The translations under genes and the position numbers were made by a program. From the NCBI GenBank assembly GCA_028564705.1, contig JAPXFQ010001351.1:248001-312000 (forward strand): a DNA stretch of 64,000 nt, read 5' to 3'. The notes beneath the pieces are model-generated. The model was not told the origin of the DNA. It did no database searches and saw only the letters and a program-made list of their open reading frames with translations. The DNA comes from Apricaphanius iberus. Taxonomy: Eukaryota; Chordata; Actinopteri; Cyprinodontiformes; Aphaniidae. Shown here in pieces: positions 1 to 11,502 of this stretch; the first letter of the stretch is position 1; each line of letters opens with the position of its first letter.

Positions 1-780
1 TTCATCACACTTTTTCCACACATTTTGGATCTGATTCCTCACATCTGCATGTCCTTTCTGGGACATAAGCTATCGCTCAGGTTGAATTAATTACTTTGTG
101 TAACTAATTACTATTTTGACCCTTAAAGGAGCAGCTTGACATTTTTGGAATTGCATTCATGCAAAAGCAGCACCTCCCACTGACAGTGAGAAAGACATGA
201 CAGCATGGCACTATATCGGTCAGAAGTTTACATACACCAGTGTAAGATTTGCTCAAACTTTTCCTTCTTCAAGTTCAACTTAAATTCAATTTAAAAACAA
301 GAATTAGGCACAGAAGTTTAATCTCTTGTGAATTCTCTCTAATCCATGCAAGGTCTAAATTATTCATGCGGGCAGAAATCATCCATACTCGGTCAGTAAT
401 ATTTTCAAATAAATAAATGAATACGATTTTTGTAAGGTTTGGTTCACACAGCACAAAAACATCAAGCAAATCAGTTTCAAGGCATCTGTGAAAGTCAGTG
501 TAGAGCTAGTTTCAAGTTATTAGCTCCAGGTCATTTTGTGTATTTGCTTTTCTGTTTGTTTTCTGTTAAACAGGCATTCTGAATTCCTACTTTTTTGGAA
601 AGTTCTGTGGCATTTGAAGAGTCCAACAGCCGGCACATTTAGTACAACTTCCCTATTGGTTTAAAAATGCATTATTCCACATATCAATTAAAATATGTAA
701 GTATGCTCAAAATTGTTTCCAGTTTCTTACGGTACTCAGTGAACTACTCCATTCTAAGATTCAAGGAAAATGTTTTCTCC

Positions 781-838
<58 letters not shown>

Positions 839-1519
839 TCTTTACAGTTTCTCCCCTTTCTTTCTGTATCAGAGGTTATTTCATGAGCCATTTCTTAGTA
901 GCCGGTTTTTAACCCTCTGCCAACGAAATATAAATTAAATGCCAGTCACTGGAGGAAATTGATTTAATAAATCACAGCAGTTTAAAACTGACCGCGTGGG
1001 CAATTATTTCTACAGTTTCAATCCAATATGGTTGAATGGGTTGGCAACCCCAGAAGATGTGTAAGTTCTCCACATTGTCTCCAACAGCACCCATACTTAG
1101 GTTGGCCATTCTGCTTTAGTTTTAATTTTAGACTAGTAAAAAGGTTGATTCTATTTTTCCATGTGAATTCCCTCCAGAGACCCAAAAAGTATGTTGAGAT
1201 GCTTTCAACAAATAGAAAGCCAATGTACCTTAGACATGGTGATTTTTTGTTACGTTTTCATGTTTTATTTTAACATAGTTTGTTGATTGGAGTGTAGACA
1301 TACATATACTTTAGCAATCATATTTTTTATAAGCTATATGTTTCTTTCCAGTTCACCCTGAGAAAGGAATGCTTAACAAAAATCAGGTGATTTGTAAACT
1401 TTAGAACAACACTAAACATGCTTTTCAAATGTCTGAGCATAACAGTTTAGGGTTGGCTTACTGTGCCCTGAACGTCACATTATTGTTTCCTAGAAAACAT
1501 CAGGGCAACGAGCTGCTAG
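1..1519. other. Intergenic DNA, no gene seen
   Basis: AT-rich sequence with no splice-bounded coding exon that I recognise on either strand. It contains a TA dinucleotide tract at about 783-838. The short open frames here lack domain-like composition and are treated as chance. Confidence 0.6.
783..838. repeat. (TA)n microsatellite
   Basis: About 56 bases of alternating T and A with a single C interruption near 826. It is a simple sequence repeat. Confidence 0.95.
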
Positions 1520-2290
1520 AAATACATTTAAATACGTTGTTGGGTGTATCAGAGATGGACAAGAAACTGAGTACAGAGAGCTGGTGGATGACTTTGTGGC
1601 ATGGTGTGGAAACAATCATCGTTCCTTTAATGTGAGCAAAACAAAGGAGATGATTGTAGATTTCAGAAGAAACAGGTATAAGTTAAACACTATTTCCATC
1701 TTGGGAGAAGGAGTGGAGGTGGTCCAGGAATATAAATACCTCAGAGTTCACCTGGACAAGAGACTGGAATGGAGACTGTCTACAAGAAAGGACAGAGAAG
1801 ACTGTACTTTCTGAGAAAGCTTTTTTAGGGGTTGCAGCAAGATGATGCAAATCGTTTAGAAGTCTGTTGTGGAGAGTATCATCTCTTCAGACATCATCTG
1901 TTAGGGTTGCAGCATCAGAGCCAGAGATTTTAAAAAGGCTCTACAACTTGATGAAGAAGGTGGGTTCTGTTCTTGGTACTAGTTTGGAACCACTGGGGAT
2001 GATGATACAAAGAAGCAGTCTTAATAAAATAAATAAATACGATTTGTGGACAACCTTGAGCATTCTTTTCATGAGTTTATCCTACAAGAACAGAGTATCT
2101 TCTGTCAGAGGCTTCTTCAGTTTTGCTGCAACACAGACCACTACAGGAAATCTTTCCTGCCCATAGCCTTCAGGATCTACAACAACTCCTTAAAGAATTA
2201 ATTAGTAGGTGCTACAACAACACTTAATTCCCATATGGGATCCATAAAGTATATTTGAATTTGAATTTAATTGAATTTAAATGTTAACAA
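1520..2290 (+). mobile_element. LINE (L2/CR1-like) 3' end, degraded
   Basis: A decayed 3' part of a non-LTR retrotransposon reverse-transcriptase ORF. Seen directly: a frame from 1584 reads DDFVAWC, then NVSKTKEMIVDFRR, then VEVVQEYKYL and HLDKRLEWR, the order found downstream of the RT catalytic core in fish LINEs. Later pieces in shifted frames read KKVGSVLGTSLEPL and a C-terminal stretch ending near FRIYNNS. The fragment ends in a LINE-like tail (ATAAAGTAT followed by GAATTT-type repeats) at about 2247-2285. Frameshifts, stops and loss of the 5' part show it is dead. The L2/CR1 assignment rests on motif memory only; another clade is possible. Confidence 0.8.
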
Positions 2291-3579
2291 TATAATTGAA
2301 AAAAAATCTTCTTGTTAAGAATGTGTATCTTTAGAAAATATATTTTTTCTACAGCACACACTGATTTTTATTTACTTCATGTGTTTCTAGGACCTGTCTA
2401 CTTTCAAAAGTTAGCCAATTGAAAATGTTTCTTATTTTGTTAGACACCATGATGACAAGTATGTTGCACACCTTCTCACTTGTGGGATCTTGATGGAAAT
2501 CTCTAGTTTGCTGTTCACACACATATACACTCTTTACACTTCTTTACACTCTGACACTGAAAGCTGTCAGCAGAGGAAAACAGCGTTACATTTCAGCACC
2601 CCGGACAGTTCCTCCTCAGAGACCGGCTGGATGTTTGAGCCAGAGACCCTCACATTGCCCACTCACTTTGGAAATCACCGGAGGACACCAAGACTGAGAC
2701 CACTTTGAGACTTGCCACTTCCACATTATGACCATCAGCATGTGCGATGCCTGTGTGTGTCCCCACGAGTCTATGGAGTTACCCGACCCCTTCCCCCACA
2801 CTTGCATATCATCCACGCAGAGCCATTCTATCTGTATGGAAATTTGGGCTCCACAGCTGGAATCCAGCAAAGCACTGTCATCTACTAATAGTTATTATCG
2901 CTTTGGCCTGCTCTCTCTAAAAAGAAAAAAAAATGTAAAAAAAAAAAACTAAACCCTGCAATACGAGCACATCACATCTTTATGGTAATGCCCTACAATA
3001 TAGCCCCAAGCTATAGTGCATAGACCTTTGTTATCATTACGATAATTCCCATTCTCACTTGACTCCTCATTACACTTTTGAAAGCTGCTTGAGGTTGGGA
3101 TGTAGACACATCTCTGCATCTTCCTTTTATTGCACTGTCACACTCAAAATCTACCCCCCCCCCCAATATAAAAGCAGTAAGGTTGACAAAAAACTGTTTA
3201 AGAGCTGCTTTTAGCAAGAATAATCACTTAAAAATAGTTTATATAGTTGCACTGTCATAACACACAAAACTGCTTAAAGCAATCTTATACAAATTTGGTC
3301 ATATATATCGTGCACAATCTTCAGTGTATTCCGTTGGTATTTTATGTGGAAGGTCGTCATAACAATAAAGTTGGGGAGAAAAACCTAGCGTTTTTATCAA
3401 GTTTTTATTTATTTTTTACAAATACAAATCTGAACAGAGTAGTAGTGCATGTTTGAAATCACCCGCTTTTACTGACATCTCAAAACGAAACCCAACTCTG
3501 TTTAATGCATCAATATAAAATAGCAGAGTAGACTGCAACAGCAAAACAAGACGTGGCCAACCAATGGCACCGTAATGCC
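2291..3579. other. Intergenic DNA, no gene seen
   Basis: Non-coding. The GC-richer patch at about 2560-2900 may be further old LINE-derived sequence, but I could not place it. A run of 11 C lies at 3154-3164. No exon was recognised. Confidence 0.5.
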
Positions 3580-3720
3580 ATGGGGAAGTTTTTCTTCAGA
3601 AGGGACAGTGAAGTTGATAGCAAGATGGATAGAGCTAAATACAGGGCAATACTGCGAGGAAGTCTTTCAGAAGCCATGGAAAATTTAAGAGAACAACACT
3701 AAACATGCAGAAGGAGATAC
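3580..3720 (+). mobile_element. Tc1-like transposon fragment
   Basis: The sequence from GTAATGCCATGGGGAAG through the segment reading GATGGATAGAGCTAAATACAG resembles the interior of a common fish Tc1/mariner-type element. No terminal repeats or intact transposase frame were found, so it is only a remnant. Family assignment is by resemblance and uncertain. Confidence 0.45.
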
Positions 3721-6031
3721 AAGGGATTTGTTTAGGTCAAAACATATTTATTTGTTTTAGTGGTAAAGTCGAAGTTTAGAGCTAAATCCAAAGAAGAATA
3801 AGAAAAACCATCAGTGTCTATGTTCAAAGCTGGTGGAAACACACTCTAAAAAGACTTGATGTTTGCTGTATTGATTTCAGTTTTTCTAACAAGGGAGTAT
3901 AAAGAACCCCCTCTCCAATACATGGCAGTTGTACACTGCATTCTCTGACTTATGTAAAGTCTTTGTCAGCGATACCTCTTCTAACATACCAGAAGATATT
4001 GCATTATAAATAAATCTATTGGCTAATAAACTTTATGAGTGTTGCAAAGTAAATTCTTTTTAGCAGTGAATGAGTGATGCAAAGGAGGTTATCTTCACCA
4101 AAGCAAAAGGTGGATCATTACCTCTGGACTGCTGCCTTGAAGAGCTTTACTTCAGCTCCACATTACAAGGAAACCTCAGAGAAACACGGCAGCATGTGTC
4201 CTTGCTTCTCTCCATGAATGCCCGCACAAGGCCCCTGGATAGCACACACAGAGGCACACACATACAAATAGCAATAATTGCAGAGTGATTGGCACAGCTT
4301 GTCCCATGCAGACTGTGTCCCACACTTGAAGGCTCTCCTCAGAGCACCCTCATTGTCACACAGCCTTTTAGCACCTTTGTTCCGGCCTTCCCCCAGGACC
4401 TCACAGCTCACCATTGGCAGATGAGTCCCGCTCTGTGACAAAAGGGTCCCTGTGCTCAGTCTCATTTGATGCAGTGATGAACCCCACCCCAACCCCTCTC
4501 TCACTTTCACTCTCTTTCCCATTTCTCTCTCACCCCCACACACACACACATACACACAAACCCACTTCCCTCTACCTCCTTGGAAGATGAAATGTTCCGT
4601 TTAGCAGTGCAGGATGTGGGGGTCAAGACCCAGGGGTGGGCTTTCAGGAGACAAATAAACATCCAAGGAGGAGAGGGGTGATGTCTTGTTTACGCATTAG
4701 CAACCATTTAGCAAGTCTTACTGTTGTCGCAACACCTTTCATGTTGCCTCTCCAACAGCTAATCTTCCTAGCTCAGTTGTGCTTCAACTCTGTGTTAACT
4801 TGCACAGCCCATCCCTCTGATCAACCGTAAGTGACGAATTCTGCATAGTGACTCACTATAACATGAGAGAGCCAACAGGAAGAGCTCAGAATAATTAGAT
4901 AATTACATTTTTTTTTCTTACAAAATTTTATTCCTTATTCTCACGCCCAAAAAAGGTAAACACTTACGCTCACAAACTGCATCATTCTAACACCACCTAA
5001 TGAGGTGATGACCAACCATTTGTTATAATTGCTTCAGTCTCCTTTTAATTTTCAAGCTTATTAATCATATGTAGAGTTATTTAAGAATGCATAAATTAAT
5101 CTTAGATTAAAAAGCCTATCAAAGACTCAAAACAATTAAAGAGCAAGGTAAGATTTCCCCTGGGCTGCCACTTTTATTTTAATAGAGTGTTCAGGTGATT
5201 ATCATACTTTGATGCAGCGCTGTGATTAATGCAGAGACACTATTAAATGAGCTGTTCTGCTTCACAGAGAGCTGGAATCAGCTTGAACCTGACACTGACC
5301 TCACTAAGTTTTCTTTTTTGGGTTGGAGCCTGATTTTCGTTTCTTTTTTGTGCACGTCATTTCCTGCGGTAACAAAAAATAGCGGGTTCATAGTCTTTTA
5401 AAATATGGGCCTTAATTGAGAATGAAATGCTGAAGTGGATGATGTTAAGAATTGTAAAGTTTTATTTCGATTGTTTGGCGCAGTTGAACAAGTATTCAGA
5501 ATCCTTCAACTTTATTTATACCGATTCACGTCACAAGGAACCCTCAGTTCTTACGATCCTTTACGCTGATGCCCTTCACAGACGTTCAGTGATCGGTAGA
5601 TACGGGGGTGAAGGGCAAAGCTAGACTCCGAATAAATGTGTTCATATTTTCATCCGCCTCAATCTTCTCTTACTCTCAGGCTTTTTTTTTTATGTTTTTT
5701 TTTTTATTCCCGAAAGCGAATAAGATATGTAATGTAAAATATAGCAATAGATATTTATTTTTTAATTGATAGTGCAGTATGCGTGAGTCATATTTGAATG
5801 TTATATAAAAATTACTGAAATACATTCAATATTCAACACCTACATGTTGCAATGTTCATATTTATTTATTCATTGCAAGATCAGCACAGAAAGATATACA
5901 AACAATAGATTTCCAAAAATCCCCCAGAAGTGTTTTATTTGTTCCAGTCCAATCTATTCCAACGTTAACTATGACGCACTTTGCAATAATGGAAAAAACA
6001 ATGCTGCAAAGCATATATAAAAACATAAAAA

Positions 6032-6089
<58 letters not shown>

Positions 6090-6239
6090 GAAGGGCTTGA
6101 AAGATATGTACTTAAAAAAATAAAAAAATAAAAAAATAAAAAAATAAAGTAATATCAATAATAATAATAATAATAATAATATTTTTATTACTGGCCTAAT
6201 ATTACATCTTCCTCCATTGTGAGTGAATAATTACGCACA
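3721..6239. other. Intergenic DNA with possible conserved non-coding patches
   Basis: No exon was recognised. Two patches differ from the background: about 4130-4470, moderately GC-rich without repeat structure, and about 4960-5310, rich in TAAT and ATTA cores such as ATAAATTAATC, with few simple repeats. Both lie 2-3 kb upstream of skor1 and could be regulatory. That is inference from composition only. Confidence 0.4.
6032..6182. repeat. Compound microsatellite (GATA)n, (AAAAAT)n, (AAT)n
   Basis: GATA units run from about 6032 to 6089, followed after a short spacer by A5T-type units at about 6113-6148 and AAT units at about 6155-6182. Three different simple repeats lie within 150 bases. Confidence 0.95.
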
Positions 6240-6930
6240 AATTGTCATTATTGCTATGTCCACCTCCGGCCGCCTGAAGTCACTGAGGCCAAGCAGAACG
6301 TGTCCTGTTACCTTCATCAATATTATATCAGCGCCTGTTGCAGCGCGGAGGCCACATGGAAATGATTAACCCAAACCTTTGATTGACTTTCAGGATGTTT
6401 AAATGTCGGTCGCTTATGGCGCATTGTGTCTGATTCCTTTCTTTGGGCGGATGGGGGGGGGGGAAAAACACCATAAAGCATCTCACACAGAGGGAACCTC
6501 AGAGCAGCTGCTGAACATTATTGTCCGGGCACGAGTAGTTTGTGAACTGTGAATATGTGGGAACCCAGCACGTGATGGAGGCCTGCACCAAGCATTCATC
6601 CACGCGCATGACAATGTGTCAGAGGGGGGTCTGCTGTTTTTTTTAATATTATTTTTTTTTTATCCCAGTGCAGACCCCGTTTATTCCACATGCACAAATA
6701 AACCCCATAACAGCATAAAGATCGTTTAACTTATTTTGCTTGGAATAAGGTGCTTATACTTTGTTTACTCTATTACAGCTCTGCACAGACCTTCAGGCTC
6801 ACACCAAATCATCTTCATTGGTCATGAATCCATATTTAATGCGGGCTGGTTGTGTGAGTGGGAGTGCCGTGCCCTAAGTTTTTGCTGTCACTTGATTGCT
6901 GTCGTTGTCGGTGACGGTTGGGGGATGGGT

Positions 6931-6961
<31 letters not shown>

Positions 6962-7197
6962 CTGTACTACAGTCTGCGTGCCATGTGGACACCGCTGCTC
7001 TTGGTGGCGCAACACAAACTGTTCACACACACAGACCGAGCAGCAGAGAGACGGGAGGACAGAGCGCAGGAGGGAGTCGTCCCGCTCCTAAAACAAACAT
7101 ATTTGCGACCTCCAGCGTAGACTTCTTATTGTTTCTCCGGGATTCATTCGATCACAATCACTCGACTTCGGAGGCGATCTGAACAAGAACGTTAAAG
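6240..7197 (+). promoter_or_regulatory. skor1: skor1 upstream region and 5' UTR exon
   Basis: This less AT-rich stretch precedes the skor1 coding exon. A consensus-like donor (AAAG then GTGAGTT) at 7197/7198 pairs with the acceptor at 7490-7491, so an untranslated first exon probably ends at 7197. Its start is not visible and is likely between 6830 and 7100. A 31-base G run lies at 6931-6961, inside or just before this exon. The 6240-6460 patch, with CCAATCA-like and CTTTGATTGA-type sequence, may be conserved promoter-proximal DNA. No convincing TATA box was found. Confidence 0.6.
6931..6961 (+). repeat. G31 homopolymer
   Basis: Thirty-one consecutive G residues lie just upstream of, or within, the skor1 5' UTR exon. 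A run this long can form G-quadruplexes and is prone to length error in sequencing. Confidence 0.95.
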
Positions 7198-7508
7198 GTG
7201 AGTTTCGGAGGCAGATTTCTGATCAAAGATGCGGCTTGGTTGTCAAATTGAGGCTACTTTGGAATATGCACGCATGTCTTCTCACCCTGCAGTTGTGAAA
7301 AGCTCAATCATAATTGTAAAAAAATTAAAAACTCACGGACTAATAATTATATTTTAGTAAGACTGGCTGACAAAGCACGTTCAATGTTAATATCAACTTA
7401 GGTTTTTAAAAGCAAAAACTTTTAATTAAAACTCTTTTAAAGAAGAAGTCTATTACGACTCATTTGTCAAAAATAAATGTCCTCTTTGCAGCCTCCAGGT
7501 CTCCAAGG

Positions 7509-9635
7509 ATGGACTCCATACCTACGAGACGAGACGCAAGCTCTTCTCCAAACTCCAAACAAGAACTGTCCTACCCGAGTACCAACTTGAAACCCAACCA
7601 GGTTGGAGAGACGGTTCTGTACGGAATACCAATCGTGTCATTGGTGATAGATGGCCAGGAGAGACTTTGCCTTGCGCAAATATCAAACACATTGTTGAAG
7701 AATTACAGTTACAACGAGATCCATAACCGACGCGTGGCGCTGGGCATCACCTGCGTCCAGTGCACCCCGGTGCAGCTGGAGATCCTGCGAAGAGCCGGAG
7801 CGATGCCCATATCCTCCAGGCGCTGCGGGATGATCACCAAACGCGAGGCAGAGAGACTCTGTAAGTCGTTTCTAGGAGCACACTCACCCCCAAAACTTCC
7901 TGAAAACTTCGCCTTCGATGTGTCCCATGAGTGTGCCTGGGGTAGCCGAGGAAACTTCATTCCTGCCAGATACAACAGCTCCAGAGCCAAGTGCATCAAG
8001 TGCTCGTACTGCAACATGTATTTCTCCCCCAATAAATTCATTTTTCACTCCCATCGCACACCGGAGTCCAAGTACACGCAACCGGATGCGGCTAATTTCA
8101 ACTCATGGAGGCGACACCTTAAACTGAGTGATAAAAACAGTCCCATGGACATCATGCACGCGTGGGAAGACGTGAAGGCCATGTTCAACGGGGGCAGTCG
8201 CAAGAGGACGCTGCCAGGGAGTGGATCTGGGTCCAGCTCTCCCCTAAAACTTCAAGGGCCTAACCGCTCCCAAGACTCATCCGAAATTCCCGCAAAAATC
8301 CTCAGCTGCGAAGACACTCGGGGTGCAATGACCAGCGCCCGCAGCTACCCGGTCATTCCGGTGCCCAGTAAAGGCTTTGGGATGCTACAGAAAATCCCGC
8401 CGCCGCTCTTCCCTCATCCTTATGGGTTTCCAGCTTTCGGTCTGTGCCAGAAGAAAGATGACGGGATGATGGGCGAGCAGAGCAAAGCAGGGCTTCCGGG
8501 CGTCCTGTGGCCTGGTACCAAGGACAGCGCCTTTCCCTCCTTCCCAATGTTCTGGCCCGCTGCGGGTCCTCTGCCCATGCCCCCATATGGACAGACTCCA
8601 CACAAACCCTCTACTGAGCTGCTGTGTCCTTCCATACAGACAGAAGTGGACATTTCTGAAAGCAGTGACCGCAGCACTAACACGTCCAAGGACAGCATGG
8701 TGGACACCGACCGATGCTCCAGCACCCAATCCATGCGTAACGAAGACGACAAATCTGGGGACGAGGGGAGGCCCGCGGAGGGGATAAGCCTCCCGACGCG
8801 GAAAATTAGCTACGTGTCCGCTTTCAGGCCCGTCATTAAAGACGCCGACAGCATCGCCAAACTGTACGGCAGCAGAGGCGCGTACAACGGCTGTCGCACC
8901 GGTTACTTATCACCTGACTTTTTAAGCGAGAGCTCGAGCTACCGGTCCGTGTCCCCGTGCGTGGACAGCGAGGGCGAACCGGACGTGGACGTGGAGACAA
9001 ACAGAACTCCAGAGGAGCAGGATGACCCCGGGCCTCGGACACCTCTCGGTTTGGCACATAGCGTTTCACCGAAAGACTCGGAGTCCTCCAAAAGCGCAGA
9101 CGGTGGTCAGAATGAGACGCAGAAAATGAGCCTTCAGGTGGTCCTGTCTTCTGACAGAGAGCTGCAGAGCAAACAGCTATCAGAGCACCACGTAGTCGCG
9201 CCCTTCACAGAAGTTAGTCGCTTTCAATCGAAATATTTTTAAAAAAGAGATTTTTTTTTCCTTCCATTTTTTTAAGAAATATTTTCCTTTACTTTTCAAA
9301 TAATTACTGCAATTCCACTTATTTCCAATTGGAACAAATTTGCAGATAACTGAAAAAATAAATAAAATCCTGTTATTCTGAAATAAATGTGAAAAATATT
9401 TAACCGAGTACGTTCAGTTAAATATTATCTTTATATGTCATTTTACTGAATTCCGATTGTTGTCTTGAAGTTGATTGCTTTTGCTTCAGATTTACACACC
9501 GGAAAGAGCTGAGCTGCAACAACGGAGCAGTTCCTATCAATTCAGACCCACCAATTACCTGACGGCAGTACTGACAACAAACGGTAGCCTTTTTTTCATC
9601 ATTTTAATAAAACAAATTGAGCAAAAATGGAAGAG

Positions 9636-9698
<63 letters not shown>

Positions 9699-9994
9699 GT
9701 GTGTTTTTTTCTGAAGATGAAAGCGCAAGTAAGGAAGAACCTTCTTCTACAGTGGAGGAGATTGAAACGAAATCTTATAATGGACAAAGCAGCGAGGAGA
9801 GCCAGCGTGAGCAGGATGAGGGTAAGCTTACGACATCAAGTTTTTATTGTGTTAGGCGCTCTCTTTCAGTTAATTCTTGTATACTTTACTTCGTGTAAAA
9901 TCCAACAGTTAAAACCTAATTTGTGTGAACCTAGGTGAGGACGCGACAGCAAGAGACGCGCCAATACAGAGAGGGTTCCAAAGTTTAGCTAAAG

Positions 9995-10068
<74 letters not shown>

Positions 10069-11406
10069 TGTAGAAGTGGGGTAAGTAATTATACATACAT
10101 TTTCAATATTTTGTAATGAAAAACCTTCTGCCTCAAACGAAAATTAACTAGGTTACATGTCAGGCGTAATCTTAAATTAAAACAAAATTATATCATATCC
10201 GCACTGATATGCTTTAAATGTCCTCAACATAGGAGGTAGCTGAGTTTGCCTTTATTTTTAGACCAAGATACAGGGAGTTGTGCTCTGAATGCTCATTCTA
10301 AGGGATGATGAGGATGATGATACCCTCATCATCGTTGTGATTAAAAATAGAAAGCTGTCCTAGATGCAGAGGAAAAAGGCTCCCAGTGCCTGTTTCTCTG
10401 CTCCTCCATTAATGCCCCCTGTTTTGCCTGGTTTTTAGAGGAGCTGCAGAAGCAGTTGTTGGAACAAGTCGAGCTGAGGAAAAAACTAGAACGTGAATTT
10501 CAGAACTTGAAAGGTAAGAAGATATCTTTAGGGCTGTAGTGTTTTTTGGATTTTTATCACCAGTTTATGGATTGGGTTTGGGCAGAATATTGCTGGTATC
10601 AATCTTTGAAAAGGTGCAAAAGCTGTGCCATCAAATAAGTGTAATTTTAGTTTTTGTTTAAAATAAATCAGAAAAAAATAGGATTTCTTGTTTAGGTTAC
10701 TGGCATAAATTGCTGTTTATTACTGTTCATAACTGTATTATTGGAATTCCATACATCACAAAACTAATAGGTATGCCCTTATCCCACTAATTTTCACATA
10801 TCTATCATCACATAAACTATGGGCGAAATTTGTGAAAATAAATATTTTAATTACAAAAAATAGCTGCACTATATTTTCCTCTAAATGTTTGTTTTCAAAG
10901 TTCTATTCTTTTGTGTGAAAAAAATAGCAGACTAAATACTATTTAAAAATAGAAAAAAATGAGTTCAGTGCTACATTCTTGTAGAAGAAACGATCTTTAA
11001 ACTCTTTTTAGTTAAATCAACATGAATTGTTTTGCAACTGATGTTTCTTACACCTTTGTGAAACACATCAAAAAAGTGAGTACTCTCGGAGAATAATTAT
11101 GAACTTTGAAATTGTTTTCAAATGTGCAGATTATTTAATAGCCTACCATGAAATCAACTTGTTAAAGGCTTGAACCATTAAATAAATGACTGGAATGGTT
11201 TGTTCCCTTATTGTGTTATTTATATCAACTTTTTGTTAATTACATGTAAACACTCGTTTTCCCCATCAGCCATTATGCAGTTATTGAAGCAACATAATTT
11301 ATTTGTCTGCCAGAAAGTTACGGAAAACATTACATCATCAAATAAATCTTATCGCGCAGAATTTTATTTTTTCTTTCAGATTAGGTAAGTAGTAGCCCAT
11401 TAAAAA

Positions 11407-11502
<96 letters not shown>

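Noticed and set aside
4163..4555. Minus-strand 130-residue open frame
   Set aside because: No family resemblance, part of it encodes a CA-repeat, and there is no splice or promoter context.
6736..7182. Open frames across the G31 tract, coding poly-Gly or poly-Pro on the two strands
   Set aside because: They exist only because the homopolymer lacks stops, and their other parts show no domain.
7464..7508. Upstream in-frame ATG extending skor1 by 15 residues
   Set aside because: It precedes the splice acceptor at 7490-7491, so it lies in the intron; the MDSIP start at 7509 fits the family better.
9475..10116. Open frames of poly-Ile, poly-Leu or poly-Tyr
   Set aside because: These are translations of the ATT microsatellites in skor1 introns; only the short exons between them are coding.
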